A program made the translations under genes and the position numbers. The notes beneath the pieces were generated by a model that saw nothing but the letters and a program-made list of their open reading frames with translations, did no database searches and was not told the origin of the DNA. Below, one piece after another: positions 1 to 6,604 of a stretch of DNA of 16,575 nt. The stretch's first letter is position 1, and every line of letters starts with the position of its first letter. The DNA comes from JAWPMV01 sp038527215 (GTDB lineage Bacteria; Bacteroidota; Bacteroidia; J057): contig JBCBGC010000162.1 of assembly GCA_038527215.1 (NCBI GenBank), positions 1-16,575 on the forward strand, read 5' to 3'.

Positions 1-1
1 G

Positions 2-1033
2 AGGGTTCGCCAAATAAGAGGTATAGAGCTTGGTAAAAATGAGAGGGCCTATCATGTCAATTCTCCTAATACTATCCATGAGACTTTAGACAGACTGGTA
101 CATGAAATGGACAGGTTAAGACAGGAAGTTCACGATTTACGTTCAGAGCAAAGAGAAGGCTTTGAAAGGATCGATTCCAGACTAGAAAAAATTGAGGTAA
201 TTCTTAGGGATTCTGTAACACGTATAAAGGACTTCAGACAAAGCTTTTTAGTCAATCTCATGAATGCAGGGGATGACGAAGGTGAGAATGGTCTGATTGA
301 TTTACATGCTACTTTTGACCAGACACTGCGAAACGAAAATCAAGTTCTTGTTGAACGCATTTCTGAAGCATTTGAGTCCGCTTTCCCAAGTGAGTTAAAT
401 AATTTGGAAACCTATTTTGAGCCAGAAAGTATTGCCATTCTGCGTTCCTCAGAAATATTATGGAATTATTTACAAACACATACGCCACCCTATGATGTAG
501 ATTATGCTGTTTGTGGTATTGGACTCTGGACAGCGATGGAAGTTGAACTTAACAGAGCTTTCGTTGATGCATTAAGGGTATGGAACAGAATCTGTAGCAA
601 CGGCTCCCCCTCGACAAAACAATCTGTTCAGCAAATGGCACGAACGACCGAAGCAAGTTCATTTCGAAATCCAGTAAAAATAAATCCTTATGAAACCCAA
701 GGGAATCCTACCAAACTTAAAGGGCTAACATTAGGGTCAATATACGGACTACTAAGGGTATCAGATAGAAATAGTTTTCAGAACATATTTCCTAATCTGA
801 ATTTTCCAATTGGGAGTAATGACCCTGATAACTTCGCTTTTGCCGAAAAACTTTCTCATGAAGTTCAAATGGTTACCAATACATATCGTAATGCCTATGC
901 CCATATTCAAAAGATGGAAAAATCTATTTATGAGGATTTTAGATCATATATGCTAGATGATTCGAAGCCTCATAATCCGCTTTTTTCTACAGTGCGCTGC
1001 AAAATTGAATTAGAGAATAATCGGTTCATATAG
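2..1033 (+). CDS. 5'-truncated gene; coiled-coil protein with HEPN-like C-terminal RNxxAH motif
   Basis: The frame has no stop between position 2 and the TAG at 1031-1033, so the gene begins outside the window; the ATG at 107 is probably internal, because the 35 codons before it read as ordinary protein and run straight into the same helix. About 343 residues are visible. Residues around 28-85 are rich in charged heptads (e.g. EMDRLRQEVHDLRSEQ), predicting a coiled coil. A mixed helical region follows, including CGIGLWTAMEVELNRAF. Near the end, KLSHEVQMVTNTYRNAYAH contains R-N-A-Y-A-H (887-904), matching the Rx4-6H motif of HEPN domains, which in active members is a ribonuclease motif. No signal peptide or membrane helix is visible. 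HEPN membership is inference from one motif and the helical context. Base composition is AT-rich compared with the right part of the window. Confidence 0.75.
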   Translation, partial: RVRQIRGIELGKNERAYHVNSPNTIHETLDRLVHEMDRLRQEVHDLRSEQREGFERIDSRLEKIEVILRDSVTRIKDFRQSFLVNLMNAGDDEGENGLIDLHATFDQTLRNENQVLVERISEAFESAFPSELNNLETYFEPESIAILRSSEILWNYLQTHTPPYDVDYAVCGIGLWTAMEVELNRAFVDALRVWNRICSNGSPSTKQSVQQMARTTEASSFRNPVKINPYETQGNPTKLKGLTLGSIYGLLRVSDRNSFQNIFPNLNFPIGSNDPDNFAFAEKLSHEVQMVTNTYRNAYAHIQKMEKSIYEDFRSYMLDDSKPHNPLFSTVRCKIELENNRFI

Positions 1034-1093
1034 GAAACCTTCAAAAACTACATACTATTTTACAACTCTATTCGCAAAACACCGTCTACTTTA

Positions 1094-1199
1094 GTAGATG
1101 CTATAAGCATTCACTACTCCCTGGGTTATTTCCCAGGCCTCGATGACGCTGAGTAGAACGTTCTTTATCTATCGCATTAGTGCGAAGTCATCATTTTTT
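1094..1199 (+). ncRNA. Candidate structured RNA of consecutive hairpins ending in a T-run
   Basis: Four paired elements lie in a row. GTAG-ATGCT (1094-1102) pairs with AGCAT-tca-CTAC (1106-1117), with loop ATA and a three-base bulge. CCTGGG (1120-1125) pairs with CCCAGG (1132-1137) across a six-base loop. GATGAC (1142-1147) pairs with GTCATC (1187-1192) and encloses CGCA-TTAG-TGCG (1173-1184). ATTTTTT (1193-1199) follows at once, so the last stem could act as an intrinsic terminator. No convincing ORF covers the region. It could be a small RNA, a 3' UTR structure of the preceding gene, or a leader of the small ORF downstream. I recognise no known RNA family. Confidence 0.35.
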
Positions 1200-1213
1200 C
1201 TACCCCGCGTTGG

Positions 1214-1354
1214 GTGTCCATTCGGGACAACTTAACAAAGGATAGGAATGAGAGGATCATCGAAAAAAAACGGCAGAAAAAAAATCCTTCGTGGATAGAA
1301 ATAATTGCCGTAACCATTGCAGTTATTGATCTATTGATCAATATCTTTGGTTAA
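1214..1354 (+). CDS. Possible small single-helix membrane protein, start uncertain
   Basis: A frame open from 1181 to the TAA at 1352-1354 encodes a basic stretch (EKKRQKKNPSW) followed by a hydrophobic segment (IEIIAVTIAVIDLLINIFG) long enough for one membrane helix. The product would be 46 residues from the GTG at 1214. There is no in-frame ATG. The only well-placed ATG (1248) is in another frame and meets a stop after 16 codons, but a -1 shift on the A8 run at 1277-1284 would join it to the hydrophobic segment. A strong terminator follows directly. The charge and hydrophobicity pattern and the terminator favour a real gene; the missing ATG argues against it. A sequencing error in an A-run would also explain it. 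Confidence 0.35.
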   Translation: MSIRDNLTKDRNERIIEKKRQKKNPSWIEIIAVTIAVIDLLINIFG

Positions 1355-1380
1355 ATCAAAGAATCTGCGACCAAAATTAT

Positions 1381-1419
1381 AAGAGGCTATCTCAACTGAG
1401 TTAGCCTCTTTCGTTTTTT
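1381..1419 (+). terminator. Intrinsic terminator after the small ORF
   Basis: AAGAGGCTA (1381-1389) pairs perfectly with TAGCCTCTT (1402-1410). The inner CTCA/TGAG bases extend the stem across one mismatch. TCGTTTTTT follows on the plus strand, and an A-rich stretch precedes the hairpin. It lies 27 bases after the stop at 1354, so it most simply ends a plus-strand transcript. Confidence 0.7.
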
Positions 1420-1656
1420 CAATGGCTAAATCAAGACCATTCCTAGCGAGGTCTATTAATGCTTGAGATTGATCTTTGATTCCATCAACTACTAATATGC
1501 CGTAAATCCCATTTACCTCTCCCCTACTCTCTGATATAGTGAGAACTGCTTATTCGTTCGCCTAAGTCGGCACGTTCACCTACTCATGGTCAATAATCTT
1601 GAGAAGCTCTAGATCGAACAGAATAGGGAGTAATATCCACTTAATCCCAAAATTCA
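1420..1656. other. Intergenic stretch, no convincing gene
   Basis: Together with 1034-1380 this makes a gene-poor interval of about 620 bases. Apart from the RNA-like hairpins, small ORF and terminator listed separately, no plus-strand gene, repeat or clear promoter was seen. The minus strand has a 72-codon open stretch (1549 down to 1331) with no ATG, GTG or TTG start; upstream in the same frame the reading continues protein-like but crosses three stops. It may be a decayed gene or chance. Confidence 0.4.
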
Positions 1657-1917
1657 ATGGAATATCAGAGTCTCTGGCAGATTACCAAAACCAGGGTTTG
1701 GAGCTGTATTCTATTCTTTTTCGTCGGTTCATTCTTGTCCAGTTACAAAACTGGCTGGAGCTTTTCGCTAAAAGAGGGCCTCGTGATAGCTATCATCTTT
1801 TTTATAGCCGTCCCTTTAATGGATTACATCACTCATTTAAGGAAGCTCATGAATCACCATCAGGAAAAGAAGATTACTTTGGAAGAGGACATACAAACTC
1901 TAGAAGAAGTAGAATAG
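1657..1917 (+). CDS. Small two-helix membrane protein, unknown function
   Basis: An 86-residue product. Residues about 14-30 (VWSCILFFFVGSFLSS) and about 41-57 (GLVIAIIFFIAVPLMDYI) are two hydrophobic segments typical of membrane helices, joined by a short polar loop. The C-terminal third is cytoplasm-like and charged, ending in an acidic Glu-rich tail (ITLEEDIQTLEEVE). No family was recognised. A longer ORF in another frame (1599-1997) overlaps it but runs through the terminator at 1920-1949 and has no membrane or domain logic, so this frame was preferred. The gene is convergent with the broken minus-strand gene that follows. Confidence 0.65.
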   Translation: MEYQSLWQITKTRVWSCILFFFVGSFLSSYKTGWSFSLKEGLVIAIIFFIAVPLMDYITHLRKLMNHHQEKKITLEEDIQTLEEVE

Positions 1918-1919
1918 AA

Positions 1920-1949
1920 AAGGGGCTTAAGGCCCCTTCTATTATTTTT
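1920..1949. terminator. Bidirectional terminator between convergent genes
   Basis: AAGGGGC (1920-1926) pairs with GCCCCTT (1932-1938) across a five-base loop. On the plus strand CTATTATTTTT follows, three bases after the stop of the two-helix membrane protein. On the minus strand the same hairpin is followed by TTTTCTATTCTT, serving the broken gene whose stop is at 1942. Confidence 0.75.
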
Positions 1950-2472
1950 GGGCGCTCAACTCTATTTCTATCCATATGGAATCGATACGTTTCATAGCAA
2001 CTTCTTGGATCTGAAATGATTCTCTTCTCACAGTTTCAAAGATATCACGACTTCCTCGATCACTGCCTTTACTATCCGTACTATCTTTTGCTGTCGCACT
2101 ATCTATTACCACCGATTTTCTTTCTGCAAACCTTTCCCTTGTCTGATGTTCAAGGCTATAAGGAGCATAGCCTAATTCATAGAGATCCGCAATGCTTTGA
2201 CCATTCGGAGCTAAATATCCCATTCTCCTTATTTCTTTACGTATATCCAGAACAATATCGACAACTTATCCAGCAAGAATATCCCACTCTTTATCGATAT
2301 CTTCCTTTTTGATTATCCCTTCCCTAACATTCGCTGAAAAAACCAGAACCTCAGAGGCGGCCATATAATTTAGCCTCTGTAAGTTCAATTGTTGCAGGAG
2401 GCTGTCAACCGGTGCAGCACCGACCGTCCTCAACCATACACAAGACAAAAACCAAATCAGGCAGCGTTTCAT
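1942..2472 (-). pseudogene. Secreted protein gene interrupted by an in-frame TAA
   Basis: The first part (2472 to 2266) starts MKRCLIWFLSCVWLRTVGAAP, a signal peptide with probable cleavage after AA or GAA, and ends DKEWDILAG before TAA at 2268-2266. The same frame reads on without another stop (VVDIVLDIRKEIRRMGYLAPNGQ...) to 1942, giving about 175 sense codons in total. The second part alone would start at an internal ATG (2223) and lack an export signal. Continuation in the same frame across one stop suggests a nonsense mutation, a sequencing error, or less likely readthrough; two separate genes are the alternative. The product has no recognised domain. The middle is Ser/Asp/Lys-rich (DSATAKDSTDSKGSDRGS), like a linker. 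Confidence 0.55.
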
Positions 2473-2533
2473 GATAGACGCATCAATTGAGGGTCAGGAC
2501 CTTATGTTACGGATTTGTGAGGGAAAAAGAAAC

Positions 2534-2551
2534 TGAGCGCCGGGCTTGCGC
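2534..2551 (-). terminator. Weak terminator-like hairpin after the DUF7009-like gene
   Basis: On the minus strand, just after the stop at 2554, a GCGC/GCGC stem (2548-2551 with 2537-2540) with a seven-base loop is followed by CAGTTTCTTTTT. The stem is only 4 to 5 pairs, so the call rests mainly on the T-tract and location. Confidence 0.3.
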
Positions 2552-2553
2552 CT

Positions 2554-2937
2554 TTAGCATACTTCTGGCTTATCTCCGCTCAACTCCCAAAAGGTGTCAG
2601 ATTTATCCTCATCAACTCGGTCCTGGCAAGGAAAATCCTTTTCGATCAGCAGATGGAGTCGTTCCTCTCCTTCGAGGGGCAGGTACTCCTCTATGCCTAC
2701 CTGTTGGCTGGCGATCCAGCTTTGGGCAGTAGACTCCGGTAAGCGGATGGATAAATGCCCTTCTTTCATATCAGCCACCAGGGTATGAACGCCTTGATCG
2801 ATCAAGAGGGTAAAGCTTAGCTGCTTCACAGGTCCAATCCGAACGGATTCTTCCACCTTGCCCGTTTCAGCCAGGGTGGTCAAATCAGATTTACGCAGAC
2901 GCAGTCGGATACTATTATGGGTACATCGGAGCTTCAT
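2554..2937 (-). CDS. DUF7009-like small cytoplasmic protein
   Basis: A 127-residue product with no signal peptide. The opening MKLRCTHNSIRLRLRKSDL, the later VEESVRIG, the LPESTAQSW segment and the LLIEKDFPC near the end match the pattern I associate with the DUF7009 family (short Bacteroidota proteins starting MKLRIRGNSIRLRL, with a late ILVEKDFxC). The alternating hydrophobic pattern suggests a mainly beta fold. The usual acidic ED-rich tail is present as RVDEDKSD. Function is unknown for the family as far as I know. It stands upstream of the broken secreted-protein gene on the same strand, 81 bases away. Assignment is from memory of the family pattern. Confidence 0.7.
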   Translation of the reverse strand: MKLRCTHNSIRLRLRKSDLTTLAETGKVEESVRIGPVKQLSFTLLIDQGVHTLVADMKEGHLSIRLPESTAQSWIASQQVGIEEYLPLEGEERLHLLIEKDFPCQDRVDEDKSDTFWELSGDKPEVC

Positions 2938-2970
2938 ATCCCAAAATTAACCACGACCTTCAGGAATGCC

Positions 2971-3000
2971 AAAGAAAAACGCCCGGCCAGGGCCGGGCGT
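2971..3000 (-). terminator. Strong terminator of the collagen-like lipoprotein gene
   Basis: ACGCCCGGCC (2979-2988) pairs perfectly with GGCCGGGCGT (2991-3000). On the minus strand TTTTTCTTT follows directly (complement of 2971-2979). It lies about 57 bases after the stop at 3057. Confidence 0.85.
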
Positions 3001-3056
3001 CAGATAAAGGCAATTTTTAATCTTTGGTACGAAAGAACGATTATGGCTATATATGG

Positions 3057-3647
3057 TTAGTCCATTTCTTCACCGCCGTGTTTCTGAATCGGGCGGTCGA
3101 TATTATTACTTTCCTCCAGTCCCAACAAGTCGGTAATCACCTCGTAGTTGCTGAAATCTAAGGTAGTTTTTCCTACAGGGAAGGCATCCGCTACTATCAC
3201 GCGAAAATCACCGGCAAAAGGCGTAGCGTTCAGATCGGTGGCTTTGCTTTGAAGCCCTACAAATCCCAGATCATAGGTCATATCCAGCTTTTCGATATAC
3301 TCGGGATTGTGGTTGATCACCGTATAAGGCAGGGCAAACCATGGCGACTGGGTGTCGGGGCGATAGTAAACCAGCACCAGGCCATTATTGACGACCAGCT
3401 GATCAATTTCCGGTACATCCAGGTCCAGGGCCAGGAAATATCCTTCGGTGCCTGGGGTTCCTACATCATACCAGTCACTTTCCAGGGCAGAATAGGTAAT
3501 GCTCCAAATATTGGCATTGCCATCTTGTCCGGCCGGTCCTTGGGGGCCGCGTGGTCCTTCAACAGGCACACAGGATGTCATCACAGAGGCCAAAAGGGCC
3601 AGGGCCATGAAGCGAAGAGATATGGAGTAAGCGTTTGGCATTTTCAT
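3057..3647 (-). CDS. Lipoprotein with short collagen-like GxP stretch
   Basis: From the ATG at 3647 the product is 196 residues. It opens with a lipoprotein signal (SLRFMALALLASVMTSC), the Cys being the lipidation site at residue 26. Directly after it comes GPRGPQGPAGQDG, four Gly-X-Y triplets of collagen type plus a final Gly. The remaining 150 or so residues form an unrecognised, probably beta-rich domain (LALDLDVPEIDQLVVNNGLVLVYYR). Bacteroidota have many such lipoproteins, usually with unknown function at the outer membrane. An upstream in-frame ATG at 3686 adds 13 polar residues and is preceded by AAGGAGG; this phylum relies little on Shine-Dalgarno pairing and the shorter signal is more typical, so 3647 was chosen, but 3686 is possible. 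Confidence 0.8.
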   Translation of the reverse strand: MKMPNAYSISLRFMALALLASVMTSCVPVEGPRGPQGPAGQDGNANIWSITYSALESDWYDVGTPGTEGYFLALDLDVPEIDQLVVNNGLVLVYYRPDTQSPWFALPYTVINHNPEYIEKLDMTYDLGFVGLQSKATDLNATPFAGDFRVIVADAFPVGKTTLDFSNYEVITDLLGLEESNNIDRPIQKHGGEEMD

Positions 3648-3771
3648 AACGAAAGGATTTAGTTGATTCGTTGTATGCTTGAACATACGCCCTCCTTTTG
3701 GTCTGGTTTACACCAATGACCAAGCGTGTCGCTATGATGAACATGCGCTTACATTCGCTGAAAAATGAGTC

Positions 3772-5031
3772 TTATTCCAGAAGCAGGACAAAGAGCCCCT
3801 GGCGGTTGACGAAGCCTTCCTTTTCGCCCATGCGGGCGAAAAGCGGGGAGGCTGCTTCGGAGGCTTCCAACTGGTCAAACACAGGGGTAATTTGGGGGAA
3901 ATGATCCGGCCCCATCAGACCGAAATGGTTTTTTCCTTGCTTACGGACAAAGATCAGGTAGGCCCCGTCCGAAAGGAGTTTCACCGCTCTGTAAGGGCTT
4001 TCTTTTGTGTACCCGCCTTCCACCCAGCTATAAGCAGGCAAGGCTTTCATTTCCCCTTCCAAGGATTCCAGGGCAGTACCATCCCTGATGATTCGCTGGC
4101 CGGCTGTAAAGGCCGCCTGCCCTCGCTCCTGGGTGGTCAGGATGACCTCGCCTGTCCGGTCGATGAACTGAAACTGGGCCTTTCCTTCAACTACTTTCTC
4201 TACCAAAGCCAGGCCTTGAGCAAAGTCTTCTGGTTCAGCCTGCCACTGGGGGGAGATGGCCCATTTGCCTTTTTCATTTATGAAACCCCATAAGGGCCCC
4301 GCTTTTTTCCGCTCCACCATTACCGCGGCCAATCCCTCTGAAAAGGGATGGGCTTGCAAAAAGGGACCTTTGATCGCAATCTGCCCTTTCATATCCAGAT
4401 AAAGGAAACGCGTGCCTTCTGGACTTTGCTGCCGGGCTACGCAGAATGGTTCCGCCTTAAAACCTGACTGCACCATGAGCCGCTCTTTGCGCAGCAGCCG
4501 CGCCTCATCAAAGAGTTCGGCCAGGACCCGGCCTTTTTTGTCAATCTGCAAACTTTGGTAGGGCTTTAAGGCTTCCGGATCATCGCTGGGTACCACCGCC
4601 CAGGCTTTTCCGCCATAGAAATGGCTTGCTTTATAATACCGATAGGGGATCACCAATGCTCCTTGTCGGTTGATGTATCCCACTTGCTTATCGCCAAAAC
4701 TGGGAGAATAGACCGGACAAAGGCCTTCCTGAAAGTAGGGATAGGTTTTTTCTGCTCCTTCCTCAAAGCCGGAAAGGGTCTCCCTAAAAGCGGGGCGTTG
4801 GAAACGATACCGTCCAAAGGGAATCACCATCCGCCCCTGCGCATCGACGAAGGCCCAGTCTTCCCCTTTGCGCACGGCACACAGGCCTTCTGAAAAACGG
4901 CCTAATTCATCGACGGCCAGTCTCACCACCTGTGCATGTAGATCGCCTGCCTTTTTCATTCCCTGGGCCTGAAGGGAGACCTGGGCCAGCATCAGCCCGC
5001 ACCACAGCCCTATGATCAAGATTCTTTTCAT
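3772..5031 (-). CDS. Exported WG-repeat protein
   Basis: 419 residues. Residues 1-23 form a signal peptide ending in LQAQ. The rest is a series of WG-type repeats, each starting with an F-x-E-G-L/A motif and ending in a G-Y/F-I/V-N/D-x-x-G-x-x-x-I-P beta unit. Starts are visible at about 46 (FSEGL), 100 (FQEGL), 230 (FSEGLA) and 270 (FAQGLA); ends include WAFVDAQGRMVIP (59-71), VGYINRQGALVIP (117-129), WGFINEKGKWAI (248-259) and EGFVNRQG near the C-terminus. WG repeats form beta-rich, propeller-like structures thought to bind partners; no catalytic motif is visible. No lipobox or T9SS tail is present, so a periplasmic location is likely. The gene lies 125 bases upstream of the collagen-like lipoprotein, without a visible terminator between them. 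Confidence 0.88.
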   Translation of the reverse strand: MKRILIIGLWCGLMLAQVSLQAQGMKKAGDLHAQVVRLAVDELGRFSEGLCAVRKGEDWAFVDAQGRMVIPFGRYRFQRPAFRETLSGFEEGAEKTYPYFQEGLCPVYSPSFGDKQVGYINRQGALVIPYRYYKASHFYGGKAWAVVPSDDPEALKPYQSLQIDKKGRVLAELFDEARLLRKERLMVQSGFKAEPFCVARQQSPEGTRFLYLDMKGQIAIKGPFLQAHPFSEGLAAVMVERKKAGPLWGFINEKGKWAISPQWQAEPEDFAQGLALVEKVVEGKAQFQFIDRTGEVILTTQERGQAAFTAGQRIIRDGTALESLEGEMKALPAYSWVEGGYTKESPYRAVKLLSDGAYLIFVRKQGKNHFGLMGPDHFPQITPVFDQLEASEAASPLFARMGEKEGFVNRQGLFVLLLE

Positions 5032-5226
5032 CGTTTTTTATCAGCTATCCATTCAACGCTACAGCTTCCCTGCTTCTTTCTTCTTGCGCAAATAATACAT
5101 TCTTGAAAAAAAAGCTTTCTTAAGCGCAAGGAAAAATCTGCAAGCGCATCCTATAGCTAAGACCTGATGAATGTTCACGACGTAGTATCCTGCGTCCATA
5201 TCTCAACTTTTTAGCTGTAAACCGAA

Positions 5227-5261
5227 GAGACAACTTCCCTGCCGAGGCAGGAAGTTGTCTC
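5227..5261 (-). terminator. Long hairpin downstream of the beta-propeller gene
   Basis: GAGACAACTTCC (5227-5238) pairs perfectly with GGAAGTTGTCTC (5250-5261), and inner TGCC/GGCA bases extend the stem past a one-base bulge. The T-tract on the minus strand is poor (TTCGGTTTAC), so it may stabilise the 3' end of the mRNA rather than act as a classic terminator. It lies about 58 bases after the stop at 5320. Confidence 0.5.
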
Positions 5262-5319
5262 AATGTGTGGTTAGTGCTGTAAGGAGTACATCAGAGTGGG
5301 CCAGCCGGCCCGAAGGGGA

Positions 5320-6438
5320 TCAGGGAGAAATAGCCAGGGCGTCTTGCATCGGATCATTCATCTGGCGATCGGTAAAAATCATGATACTTCCGCTATAACA
5401 AGCTACCCATACCTGTCCGGTCTGTGGATCGTAGGTAATGCCAATGGGTTTATCTCTGGTAGGATGCGTTTCTAACAGCTGCATGGTGCGGGCATCCACT
5501 TTTGAAAAGGTATCGTCGTGATAGTTGACCACATACAGGAATCTCCCGTCCTGACTCATCACCATGCTGCGGGCTGCCGCGCCGGAGTATACCTTCCCGA
5601 CCATTCGCTCACGCTGCAAGTCATATTTGACGATGTTCCCTTCGCGACTTAAGGTGATATAGAGGTAGCGGCCATGCGGTCCGAGCACCAGGTGTCGGGG
5701 CGTCTTGCCCACTTGCGTGATATAGGAGACAGAGAAATCCTGCAAATTCACCCGGGCTACCTTCTTGCCGCCCATGATGGCTACGTAGGCATAGTAAGAC
5801 TCGCTGTCCACCACAATGCCTCTGGGATAGCGTCCCATCGCTACGCGCTGCACTTCTTTCCCCTGGGCTATGTCTACTACGCTTAGGTCTGCGCTGCACC
5901 AGTTGGATACCAGGAGAAATTTTCCGTTGGGACTGACCGCGACATACTTGGGGACACAGCCTACTTTGATGACCCGCTCGATCCGGAGGCTTTTGGTATT
6001 GATCTGGTAGACAAAACTAGGGTCGCCTTCTTTGACGGTACCACAATTATCGCTCACCGGATGGTCAAAACCCTGGCCGTACATTTTGTAGTTGGAGACA
6101 AAAGCGTAAGCACCATCAGGGGAAAAAGCCACTTCTACGGGCGCGCCCCGGTGTTTGCCAGCATACCCGGGTTGACGATAGGCTTTCAGGCTTACCTGGT
6201 CGGATAAGGTCTTTACTGTCTGGAAAGATCGGTCGTAAACCGTAACGGTATGCTGGTACATCATGTTTTGGGCGAAGAAGAGTCCTTTTCCGGAGAAGCC
6301 GATGGACTTGGGAGAAATGCTGCCTTCGATCACGTGGACCGCATCCATGGTAGAAGCAGGAGGGGTAGCTTGACCGAAAAGGGTAGACAAACCGAAGCTG
6401 AGCAGCATTATGCCGCAGATCATAGATCGCATAATCAT
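5320..6438 (-). CDS. Exported YVTN/YncE-type beta-propeller protein
   Basis: 372 residues with a signal peptide (CGIMLLSFGLSTLFGQA, cleavage near residue 23). The rest consists of repeated propeller blades with the pattern V-A-x-S-P-D/N-G-x-Y/F-x-x-V-S-N: VEVAFSPDGAYAFVSN (101-116), YVAVSPNGKFLLVSN (165-179), HLVLGPHGRYLYIT (249-262) and SMVMSQDGRFLYVVN (291-305), with weaker ones before and after. This is the YVTN/YncE and lactonase-like propeller fold of six to seven blades. Such proteins often bind ligands or act as scaffolds; no lactonase or dehydrogenase signature was seen. Cysteines at 132, 161 and 181 could form a disulfide after export. Start is either this ATG or the one two codons later. 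No T9SS tail. Confidence 0.88.
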   Translation of the reverse strand: MIMRSMICGIMLLSFGLSTLFGQATPPASTMDAVHVIEGSISPKSIGFSGKGLFFAQNMMYQHTVTVYDRSFQTVKTLSDQVSLKAYRQPGYAGKHRGAPVEVAFSPDGAYAFVSNYKMYGQGFDHPVSDNCGTVKEGDPSFVYQINTKSLRIERVIKVGCVPKYVAVSPNGKFLLVSNWCSADLSVVDIAQGKEVQRVAMGRYPRGIVVDSESYYAYVAIMGGKKVARVNLQDFSVSYITQVGKTPRHLVLGPHGRYLYITLSREGNIVKYDLQRERMVGKVYSGAAARSMVMSQDGRFLYVVNYHDDTFSKVDARTMQLLETHPTRDKPIGITYDPQTGQVWVACYSGSIMIFTDRQMNDPMQDALAISP

Positions 6439-6535
6439 GTGATTAAGTGGTAGGGCTTCAGGCCAGAAGAACGGCTTGCTGTTCTGAGCGCCCTTTGATC
6501 AATATTACGCCTGGGTTTAGGGCAGGTTAGCCCAC

Positions 6536-6571
6536 AAAAAAGAAGTGCTACGGATCAAAGAGAATCCGTAG
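6536..6571 (-). terminator. Terminator of the Lys/Pro-rich secreted protein gene
   Basis: CTACGGAT (6548-6555) pairs perfectly with ATCCGTAG (6564-6571) across an eight-base loop. On the minus strand CACTTCTTTTTTG follows. It sits 34 bases after the stop at 6605. Confidence 0.7.
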
Positions 6572-6604
6572 GCAAGAGGTGAGAATACGTAATGGGTAAG
6601 GTGC

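Noticed and set aside
1331..1549. Minus-strand 72-codon open stretch (reads like GIYGILVVDGIKDQSQALIDL), with protein-like sequence continuing upstream through three stops
   Set aside because: No usable start codon, contains the plus-strand terminator hairpin and overlaps the small membrane ORF. It might be a decayed gene, but the evidence is too thin for a pseudogene call.
1599..1997. 132-codon plus-strand ORF overlapping the two-helix membrane protein
   Set aside because: Translation is low in structure, it runs through the terminator at 1920-1949, and the overlapping 86-residue frame has clear membrane helices.
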